NCBI GenBank assembly: GCA_021809225.1
Contig: JAKBAL010000007.1
Coordinates: forward strand, 1-14,578
Length of the DNA stretch: 14,578 bases
Origin: Pseudomonadota bacterium
GTDB taxonomy: Bacteria; Pseudomonadota; Alphaproteobacteria; UBA9655
Direction of reading: 5' to 3'
Of the stretch, positions 1 through 5,132 are shown in pieces. Under the pieces are notes generated by a model, which worked only from the letters and a program-made list of their open reading frames with translations, had not been told where the DNA came from and did not search any database. The position numbers were made by a program, and so were the translations under genes. Position 1 is the stretch's first letter; every line of letters starts with the position of its first letter.

Positions 1-371
1 TCGCTTTAGTCTTAGGCTATTTTACAGAGAATAGCATGATCGTAAGTTTCCTTATTGTTGGCATATGTTGTGCTTATCAGATTCTTGCGATTTACAAAGC
101 ATCTACCTATGTTCCTGAACATGTTTCTGGGCTTACAACCGCAGCTGCAAACATGATTATCATGAGCTTTGGTTACGCATTTCATTCTGTTATCGGTGTT
201 GTCGTCAATGTCTATGGAGGGACAAACGTGGCGCAAGCCTTTGTTTACGGAATCGGCGTGATTCCTATAACTTTAGCTTTTGGTGTCATGGGATTTTGTA
301 CTCTCTTCTATCAAGCACAAAACTATCTAAAAAAAGTAAAATTAAATGCAAATGCGTTTAATGATCAATAA
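1..371 (+). CDS. MFS transporter, C-terminal part (5' end outside window)
   Basis: The reading frame is open from base 3 with no stop upstream of the first ATG at 36, so this is the 3' end of a longer gene and not a small protein. The visible 122 residues hold three hydrophobic segments. They start near IVSFLIVGICCAYQILAI, MIIMSFGYAFHSVIGVVVN and FVYGIGVIPITLAFGVMG, separated by short loops, and are followed by a polar Lys/Asn-rich cytoplasmic tail. This matches the last three helices (TM10-12) of a 12-helix major facilitator superfamily permease, including the small-residue-rich TM10-11 region typical of the family. The substrate cannot be told from this end. In intracellular alphaproteobacteria, such permeases often import host metabolites or osmolytes (family knowledge, not shown here). 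The YbaK-like gene follows after 21 bases, so the two are probably cotranscribed. Confidence 0.75.
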   Translation, partial: ALVLGYFTENSMIVSFLIVGICCAYQILAIYKASTYVPEHVSGLTTAAANMIIMSFGYAFHSVIGVVVNVYGGTNVAQAFVYGIGVIPITLAFGVMGFCTLFYQAQNYLKKVKLNANAFNDQ

Positions 372-392
372 TTATTTTAGGAGAATTTAACT

Positions 393-881
393 ATGAACAA
401 AAATAAAGTATTAGCAAAAAGTGCTCAAAGCATTCAGAAAGCACTCACAGATAAAGGCTTAAATTTTAAGGTTATTGAACTTTCTGCTAGCACGAGAACA
501 GCCAATGATGCAGCGGCTGCCATCGGCTGTGACGTTGCTCAGATTGTCAAGTCGCTGATCTTTAAAACAAAAACATCTCACAAACCTGTATTAATTTTGG
601 CTTCTGGAACCAATCGCGTTAATGAAAAAGTTATTGAGTCCCAGTTGGGGGAAAAAGTCACGAAAGCAGATGCTGACTTTACTCGTGAGGTTACAGGCTT
701 TGCTATTGGCGGTATCCCGCCTATTGGCCATAAAGAACCTGTCGATTTAATCTTTATCGATGAAGATTTGTTGAAATTTGAGGAAGTATGGGCAGCAGCA
801 GGCACACCGAATGCTGTCTTCAATCTTAAGGGAAAAGATTTATTAGATCTGACGAAGGGTAAAGTCGTTTCAATTCAGTAA
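393..881 (+). CDS. YbaK/EbsC-family aminoacyl-tRNA deacylase (trans-editing protein)
   Basis: This 162-residue protein has the full length of the YbaK/ProXp family. These cytoplasmic proteins hydrolyse mischarged aminoacyl-tRNAs, such as Cys- or Ala-tRNA(Pro), in trans. Visible hallmarks are the conserved lysine in IVKSL (Lys53, the family's substrate-positioning lysine), the GTNRVNEKVIE segment (about 72-82), the ADADFTREVTGFAIGG strand (92-107) and the glycine/proline loop GGIPPIGH (106-113). The start is supported by an AGGAG Shine-Dalgarno at 379-383, nine bases before the ATG. Close spacing to the MFS gene upstream suggests one operon. Assignment to the family is firm. Which amino acid and tRNA it edits cannot be decided from sequence alone, so no gene symbol is given. 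Confidence 0.88.
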   Translation: MNKNKVLAKSAQSIQKALTDKGLNFKVIELSASTRTANDAAAAIGCDVAQIVKSLIFKTKTSHKPVLILASGTNRVNEKVIESQLGEKVTKADADFTREVTGFAIGGIPPIGHKEPVDLIFIDEDLLKFEEVWAAAGTPNAVFNLKGKDLLDLTKGKVVSIQ

Positions 882-920
882 CTAAGCAGTGATAAACCCA
901 GACTACCCTAGAGCGACAAT

Positions 921-946
921 CCCTTTTTCAAGGGAGTTAACTTTTT
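921..946 (+). terminator. Weak hairpin after the YbaK-like gene
   Basis: CCCTT (921-925) pairs with AAGGG (930-934) around a TTTC loop, and a short T-rich stretch follows at 941-946. The stem is only five base pairs, so it could be a weak or partial terminator for the MFS-ybaK-like unit. It is also loosely similar to the GACCCYTTTTGA core of the dispersed repeats at 2094 and 4319. Confidence 0.3.
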
Positions 947-964
947 CTCAAGAGGAAATATGCT

Positions 965-1081
965 ATGTTTAATTTACTTCGACTTCGACTTACGAAAACT
1001 GTATTTGAACGGAACAATTTTTATCAAAATATAAACAAGGAATTTTCGCCATGGACATCAAAACAGCCTTCAAAATCGTAA
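965..1081 (+). CDS. Possible 38-residue upstream ORF overlapping the binding-protein start
   Basis: An ATG at 965 sits nine bases after a GAGG Shine-Dalgarno (952-955) and opens a 38-codon frame ending in TAA at 1079-1081. That is 31 bases inside the next gene, in another frame. The product (MFNLLRLRLTKTVFERNN and onward) is basic and has no recognisable domain. A second short frame (960-1034, 24 codons) uses an ATG four bases from the same Shine-Dalgarno. Either could act as a translated leader coupling translation to the gene at 1051, or both could be chance. Coding status is not established. Confidence 0.2.
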   Translation: MFNLLRLRLTKTVFERNNFYQNINKEFSPWTSKQPSKS

Positions 1082-2034
1082 GTATCGCTTTTTCAACCGC
1101 CTTTATTTCGCCTACTTTACCTGCCACAACTCCCCCCCCTCTCCCAACAGTTGCCATCACTCAAATTGCTGATCATCCTGCCGCAGACTCAGTCCGTGAA
1201 GGTATTCTAGCGGCTCTAAAAGATAATGGATATGAGAAGGGAAAGACGCTTAATGTTATTTATGAAAGCGCTCAAGGAAGCTCCATCATAGCAGCACAAA
1301 TTGCAAAGAAATTGGTGGCTTTAAAGCCTAATGTTCTTGTCCCCATTACGACACCTTCTGCTCAAGCCATTGTTAAAGCTGACCAGGGTTACTCTATTCC
1401 TATTGTCTTTGCGGCAGTGACTGATCCTATAGCGTCTGGCGTTGTCTCTTCCCTTATCCATCCAGGCGGACACATTACAGGTGCAACAGACGCCTCCCCC
1501 ATCAAACAACAGATTGAAACTTTCAAAAAAGTTCTCCCCAATCTCAAAACTTTAGGAATTATATACAATCCTGGGGATAATAGCTCCGCAACCCCGCTGA
1601 AAGAAGCGCGTATCGTTGCAAAAGAAATTGGTATTTCACTGCTAGAAACTCCCGCATTCAAAACGTCAGACGTGCCCGCAGCCGTACAACAGCTCTTAGG
1701 AAAAAATGTAGATGCCATCTTTATTCCTCTTGATAACACGGTTTTATCAGCAATGGATTCAGTTCTAAAAATCAGCTATCAGCATGGCATTCCTGTTTTC
1801 TCGAGTGATAGCGATTCTGTTGCGCAAGGTGCTTTAGCCTCCTCAGGCTATACCCACTTTGATACAGGTTATGCAGCAGGTGAAATCGTTGCCAAGGTGC
1901 TTAAAGGTGCAAATCCAGGAGACATTCCTGTGACTAGCTCCCAAGATCTAAGCGTATATATTAATACTCGAAGTGCTAAGAAACTTAATATTACTGTTCC
2001 TAATTCAGTCTCAAGTATGGCAAAGATGCTGTGA
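1051..2034 (+). CDS. ABC transporter substrate-binding protein (ABC_sub_bind / TrpX-YnjB-like family)
   Basis: This 327-residue protein is predicted to be exported and to bind a small ligand for an ABC importer. The N-terminus has a short basic-hydrophobic segment (about residues 8-24, KIVSIAFSTAFISPTLPA) that fits a signal peptide. The mature part opens with PTVAITQIADHPAADSVREG, followed by the periplasmic-binding fold typical of the family: NVLVPITTPSAQAI, IPIVFAAVTDPIASG, KTLGIIYNPGDNSS, VDAIFIPLDNTVLS and GIPVFSSDSDSVAQGALAS. Start choice is supported by AAGGA at 1037-1041, nine bases before the ATG. Family members usually sit with a permease and an ATPase; neither is adjacent, so the partners must be elsewhere or lost. 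Tryptophan or another aromatic amino acid is the known ligand of some relatives, but nothing here proves that. A run of eight C bases (1132-1139) lies in the signal-peptide region. Confidence 0.85.
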   Translation: MDIKTAFKIVSIAFSTAFISPTLPATTPPPLPTVAITQIADHPAADSVREGILAALKDNGYEKGKTLNVIYESAQGSSIIAAQIAKKLVALKPNVLVPITTPSAQAIVKADQGYSIPIVFAAVTDPIASGVVSSLIHPGGHITGATDASPIKQQIETFKKVLPNLKTLGIIYNPGDNSSATPLKEARIVAKEIGISLLETPAFKTSDVPAAVQQLLGKNVDAIFIPLDNTVLSAMDSVLKISYQHGIPVFSSDSDSVAQGALASSGYTHFDTGYAAGEIVAKVLKGANPGDIPVTSSQDLSVYINTRSAKKLNITVPNSVSSMAKML

Positions 2035-2059
2035 TACCAGGTAGGAAAAATAAACTGAC

Positions 2060-2143
2060 GGGCTCCCAGATGTGTCCCGGAATTAAAAAATCCTTTGCGA
2101 CCCTTTTTGAAGAAGCTTTAGGTTTTTTTATATCTGGGGCCCA
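2060..2143. repeat. Imperfect inverted repeat in the binding protein/dehydratase gap
   Basis: GGGCTCCCAGAT (2060-2071) can pair with ATCTGGGGCCC (2132-2143) with one bulged base. Nested inside, AAAAAA(T)CCT (about 2085-2094) can pair with AGGTTTTTT (2120-2128), giving an A-tract/T-tract hairpin that could terminate the upstream gene in either direction. The CCCAGATGTGTC part (2065-2076) recurs, inverted, at 4587-4598, so this belongs to the same palindromic repeat family as the 4319-4600 region. Confidence 0.5.
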
Positions 2144-2158
2144 GAGAGAACGTTGAAT
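2094..2158 (+). repeat. Dispersed intergenic repeat, copy 1
   Basis: The segment begins TTTGCGACCCTTTTTGA and ends with ATATCTGGGGCCCAGAGAG followed by AACGTTGAAT. The same ordered blocks occur at 4319-4470, with TTTGYGACCC first and ATATCYGGG...CCCAGAGAG last, but about 90 extra bases between them. The copies are in the same orientation and lie either side of the dehydratase gene. No open frame or transposase is associated. Confidence 0.55.
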
Positions 2159-2251
2159 CATACCATTTTGATTGTAGGAAATGTTAAAATCATCGAACTT
2201 TCCAAAGGCTCCTCTATTTTGCCCAGTGTTTCAGAGCAAACGAGTTTTTGA

Positions 2252-2280
2252 GTGACAAATCTGATTTCTTTTTATAGATT
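2252..2280 (+). promoter_or_regulatory. Candidate sigma-70-type promoter of the dehydratase gene
   Basis: GTGACA (2252-2257, five of six to the -35 consensus) is separated by exactly 17 bases from TAGATT (2275-2280, four of six to the -10 consensus). It lies 36 bases before the ATG at 2316. Placement and spacing fit, but the hexamers are not perfect. Confidence 0.45.
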
Positions 2281-2315
2281 GTATCCATATTCAACTGAAG
2301 AAACTGTAATTTTAC

Positions 2316-4283
2316 ATGAACAAACTTTATTTAAAAAAATTAAGAAATTTCTGTATAAGAAAATTTTCTTACTTTTTTCAAAATAGATCTTTCTTAACTT
2401 TAATTCATGATATCTTTATTGTTATTTTAAGTCTTCAGGTCTCTATTTTTTTACGTTTAGGTGAGGAAATTTCGCAAATTTCAACACCAGCAATTGCATT
2501 GAATACCTTTCTTTATGTGCTCTTTGGAATTTCAATCTTTTTAGGAAAACATATCTATAGAGGGATGTGGCGATATTCCTCCCTTGGAGATCTTGTCTCG
2601 ATTTCCTTATCCGTGACATACATCACTCTTTTGTATATCTCTGTAATGTTTTTTTTACCATTGAATCTTTCCCTTCCCCGATCCACTTCATTGATCAACT
2701 GGTTTGTATTAACATCTTTTTTAGGTGCTCCGCGCCTTTTTTATCGCATGTATCGTCAACATCGCAACAGAAAATCTTCTACAAATTACTTTAAATCTAA
2801 GACAGCACTTATCGTTGGCTCAGGTGATCAAACTGAACTTTTTATCCGCGAGATTTTGCGTCAAAGCGATGATATGTACGAGCTCTTAGGGATTATTGGT
2901 TACAAAGATGTTCATATAGGACAAAAGATTCATCATATACAGGTGATTGGAACAATTGCAGAAATTCCGCTCTTAATCGATGGATTTAGGAAAAATAATA
3001 TACCCGTTGATATGCTTATCGTGGCAGATGAAAATTTGAGCGGTGAAGTGCTTAAGTCTCTTGTAAGCTTGGCGGATTCGTTGGATCTGCGCCTCGCGCG
3101 TCTCCCCCATATTAGCGAAATTACTGATCCAACAGAAAAACCACGTGTAAAGCCTATCGCTATTGAAGATTTGTTAGGCAGAGCCCAAACAAGTCTTGAT
3201 CGTGATAGCATGCGAGCTATGATTAAAGGAAAACGGATTCTAGTGACTGGGGCTGGGGGGACGATTGGTGGGGAATTGGTTCGACAAATTTCAGATTTCA
3301 ACCCTTCACGCATTTGCCTTGTTGACCATAGTGAATACCTTTTATATATGTCGAGCTTAGAGTTGGGTGAACGTCATCCTAATATTCCTTTAGAAAACGT
3401 TTTAGCAGATGTCGCCTGCCGTGAACGTATACGTCACGTGGTTTCTTCCTTTAAGCCTGAACTTGTATTTCATGCCGCAGCTCTTAAACACGTTCCTCTT
3501 GTAGAAGACAACCCTTCTGAAGGTTGCCTTACCAATGTTATTGGGACACGCAACGTGGCGGATGCTTGTCGTGACTTTGGTGTAAAGGCGATGTTGCTCA
3601 TTTCAACAGACAAAGCCATTAACCCCACAAGTGCTATGGGAGCCACAAAACGTCTCGCTGAATGTTATTGTCAAGCTTTAGACATTCTTGAACGACAAAA
3701 AACCAATGGAACACGCTATGTTAGCGTACGATTTGGAAATGTCTTAGGGTCTTCAGGATCTGTTGTTCCTCTTTTTAAGCGACAAATTGAAAAGGGCGGA
3801 CCTATAACGCTTACCCATCCTGAAATGACACGCTATTTTATGACCGTTCATGAAGCCGTAGAACTTGTTCTTCAAGCCATGACTTTTGCTTTAAATTCAG
3901 CAATTCAGGCAGGTAGAGTCTTTGTGTTAGATATGGGAGAACCAGTGAAAATTGAAGATATGGCTAAACAAATGATAACTCTTGCAGGGCTTAAACCAGA
4001 TATAGATATCGAAATCAAGTATACAGGGCTTAGGCCAGGAGAAAAGCTGTTTGAAGAACTCTTTCATGCCTCTGAACATCTTCTACCAACAAACAATTCT
4101 AATATTTTGTTGGGTGCACCTCGTACTGTAGATCATAGTATTTTACTACGTGCTCTCAATGAGCTTGAAACCACTGCAAAAAATCAGGATGATGAAACTA
4201 TCATAAATCTTCTTCATACACTCGTACCTGAATATAGTCCTATTGGTCAGACAAAGAATACTCGCCTAAGGATTGTTTCTTAA
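2316..4283 (+). CDS. Membrane-anchored nucleotide-sugar 4,6-dehydratase, CapD/WbpM/PglF family
   Basis: The 655 residues have the layout of the long-form UDP-GlcNAc (or UDP-sugar) 4,6-dehydratases that start the synthesis of unusual deoxyamino sugars for LPS, capsule or glycoproteins. Four hydrophobic helices lie at about 29-46, 60-77, 91-115 and 121-140. A Rossmann-like middle domain (LIVGSGDQTE, near 160) follows, and then an extended-SDR catalytic domain. That domain shows the NAD-binding TGAGGTIGGE (311-320) and the active-site stretch STDKAINPTSAMGATK (430-445). In it, Met441 replaces the usual SDR tyrosine while Lys445 is kept, as known for WbpM and PglF. RPGEKLFEELF near the C-terminus is also typical. 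The Shine-Dalgarno is weak (GAAGAAA), with a plausible promoter at 2252. No glycosyltransferase or aminotransferase genes adjoin it, so the pathway product is unknown. Related repeats flank it on both sides. Confidence 0.9.
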   Translation: MNKLYLKKLRNFCIRKFSYFFQNRSFLTLIHDIFIVILSLQVSIFLRLGEEISQISTPAIALNTFLYVLFGISIFLGKHIYRGMWRYSSLGDLVSISLSVTYITLLYISVMFFLPLNLSLPRSTSLINWFVLTSFLGAPRLFYRMYRQHRNRKSSTNYFKSKTALIVGSGDQTELFIREILRQSDDMYELLGIIGYKDVHIGQKIHHIQVIGTIAEIPLLIDGFRKNNIPVDMLIVADENLSGEVLKSLVSLADSLDLRLARLPHISEITDPTEKPRVKPIAIEDLLGRAQTSLDRDSMRAMIKGKRILVTGAGGTIGGELVRQISDFNPSRICLVDHSEYLLYMSSLELGERHPNIPLENVLADVACRERIRHVVSSFKPELVFHAAALKHVPLVEDNPSEGCLTNVIGTRNVADACRDFGVKAMLLISTDKAINPTSAMGATKRLAECYCQALDILERQKTNGTRYVSVRFGNVLGSSGSVVPLFKRQIEKGGPITLTHPEMTRYFMTVHEAVELVLQAMTFALNSAIQAGRVFVLDMGEPVKIEDMAKQMITLAGLKPDIDIEIKYTGLRPGEKLFEELFHASEHLLPTNNSNILLGAPRTVDHSILLRALNELETTAKNQDDETIINLLHTLVPEYSPIGQTKNTRLRIVS

Positions 4284-4318
4284 TATCCACCATTGTGTCA
4301 TATGGGATTTAACAACCA

Positions 4319-4470
4319 TTTGTGACCCCTTTTGAGGGGAAGCATTTGGGGCGCGGGCCATGAAATAATACGTCACAACCATCCCTGTCATCCCGAAATT
4401 TAGGTATCCTTCATGGGCGTCAGCGAACGTTAGGATGCCTTAATATCCGGGCCCCAGAGAGGACTTGAAT
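4319..4470 (+). repeat. Dispersed intergenic repeat, copy 2
   Basis: This is the counterpart of the copy at 2094-2158. TTTGTGACCC starts it, GAGGGGAAGCATTTGGGG follows, and TTAATATCCGGGCCCCAGAG with GGACTTGAAT ends it. The block order and orientation match copy 1, with roughly 90 additional bases in the middle. It overlaps the left end of the 4386-4590 inverted-repeat segment. Confidence 0.55.
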
Positions 4471-4590
4471 TAGCTTAACTGGTTCCTCACTTTCGCGCGA
4501 ACAAGCCTGAGCCCCGGGTATTAAGAAAAACCGTAGTGCCCCCCGAATTAAATCTGGGGTCGCGGACGGTTTCTAAATCCCGGAATGACG
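4386..4590. repeat. 205-bp element with terminal inverted repeats and an inner palindrome
   Basis: The left end TGTCATCCCGAAATTTAG (4386-4403) matches the reverse complement of the right end CTAAATCCCGGAATGACG (4573-4590) at 14 of 18 positions. An inner pair, CTTAATATCCGGGCCCCAG (4439-4457) and CTGAGCCCCGGGTATTAAG (4507-4525), matches at 16 of 19. CCCC (4541-4544) and GGGG (4556-4559) form a third small hairpin. The size and structure resemble a MITE or a palindromic intergenic repeat. There is no coding potential. Target-site duplications were not found by eye. Confidence 0.5.
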
Positions 4591-4631
4591 CATCTGGGTA
4601 ATGATACTTTATTTAATGGTCGTATCAGTAG

Positions 4632-4672
4632 TTACAAAGAAAAAGGACGCAACCTTACAGTTACATCCTTTT
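4632..4672 (-). terminator. Rho-independent terminator of hupB
   Basis: Read on the minus strand, a 13-bp stem (arms 4660-4672 and 4641-4653, with two G-T pairs) closes a six-base loop and runs into TTTTTCTTTG. It starts about 30 bases after the hupB stop. Because the outer arm is A-rich on the other side, it may also stop transcription coming from the dehydratase gene. Confidence 0.75.
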
Positions 4673-4702
4673 AAGTAAAAAGCCTAAATTATTAAAAAAT
4701 AA

Positions 4703-4978
4703 TTAACCTGCGATAGCGTCTTTTAAGCCTTTACCTGCACGGAACTTAGGCAATTTCGACGCACGAATTTTTATTTTTTCGCCTGTCCGTGGGTTACGAC
4801 CTTCACCTGCTGGTCTGTGAGTCACTGCAAATGTCCCAAATCCAACAAGACGAACTTCTTGATCATCTTTTAAACTCTTCGTGATAGACTGAATCACTCC
4901 ATCAACGGCCCGTGAAGCATCAGCTTTTGAAAGGCCAGAAATTTCAGCGACAGAAGCCACTAAATCATTTTTATTCAC
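4703..4978 (-). CDS. hupB: HU-family nucleoid DNA-binding protein
   Basis: The 91 residues cover the whole HU family length. The protein starts (V/M)NKNDLVASVAE, the classic HU N-terminus, and has the dimer-forming helices, the GFGTFAVTHRPA core strand, the DNA-clasping arm with RNPRTGEKI and the final KLPKFRAGKGLKDAI. HU dimers bind and bend DNA non-specifically and organise the nucleoid. I chose the GTG at 4976-4978 and not the upstream in-frame ATG at 5041. It gives the normal family N-terminus, has AAAGGGA (about 4988-4994) at correct spacing, and the candidate promoter would begin transcription almost at 5041. The gene follows lon in the same direction, the usual alphaproteobacterial order, but with its own promoter and terminator. 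Confidence 0.93.
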   Translation of the reverse strand: MNKNDLVASVAEISGLSKADASRAVDGVIQSITKSLKDDQEVRLVGFGTFAVTHRPAGEGRNPRTGEKIKIRASKLPKFRAGKGLKDAIAG

Positions 4979-5020
4979 TGTTAAATATCCCTTTGTTATT
5001 GGAAACGTTCCTTCAATTAC

Positions 5021-5040
5021 TGTCCTGAATTTGCAGGACA
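5021..5040 (-). promoter_or_regulatory. Perfect hairpin at the 5' end of the hupB leader
   Basis: TGTCCTG (5021-5027) and CAGGACA (5034-5040) form a perfect 7-bp stem around a six-base loop. It lies just downstream of the predicted transcription start (near 5043) and about 40 bases before the GTG. It could protect the mRNA 5' end or serve as a binding site; the role is inferred only from position and symmetry. Confidence 0.5.
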
Positions 5041-5049
5041 ACTTATAAA

Positions 5050-5078
5050 ATCGTACCCGAATCCTTGAATCCAGTCAA
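5050..5078 (-). promoter_or_regulatory. Candidate hupB promoter
   Basis: On the minus strand, TTGACT (5073-5078, five of six to -35) is followed after 17 bases by TACGAT (5050-5055, four of six to -10). This places the transcript start near 5043 and leaves a leader of about 65 bases before the GTG start. It lies in the 154-base space between lon and hupB. Confidence 0.6.
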
Positions 5079-5132
5079 TGCCTTAGAAAATAAGATTAAA
5101 AAATACTTTTATTGAAATTCAATTACATAAGA

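Larger units (their letters stand above)
4284..4702. other. 419-base non-coding region made of palindromic repeats
   Basis: There is no credible gene between the dehydratase stop and the hupB stop, which face each other. The region holds a CCCCT-TTTG-AGGGG hairpin (4326-4339), a 205-base segment with imperfect terminal inverted repeats (4386-4590), an inner inverted repeat (4439-4457 with 4507-4525), and the hupB terminator (4641-4672). It is visibly richer in G and C than the surrounding intergenic DNA, which suggests an inserted repetitive element and not simple spacer. Confidence 0.6.

Noticed and set aside
1005..1035. TTGAAC and TATAAA as a promoter for the binding protein.
   Set aside because: Spacing is 19 bases, and transcription would start after the Shine-Dalgarno at 1037, leaving no ribosome-binding site on the mRNA.
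2649..2656. A run of eight T in the dehydratase gene as a phase-variation tract; a similar T8 occurs in icd at 8988-8995.
   Set aside because: Runs of this length are expected in AT-rich coding DNA, and one lies in an essential-type metabolic gene, so there is no reason to single them out.
4326..4339. CCCCT-TTTG-AGGGG hairpin as the terminator of the dehydratase gene.
   Set aside because: The stem is five base pairs with no T-tract after it; it is better explained as part of the dispersed repeat.
4979..5041. The longer HU reading frame starting at ATG 5041.
   Set aside because: The 21 extra residues have no HU counterpart, and the predicted transcript starts near 5043; the GTG at 4978 has the proper ribosome-binding site.
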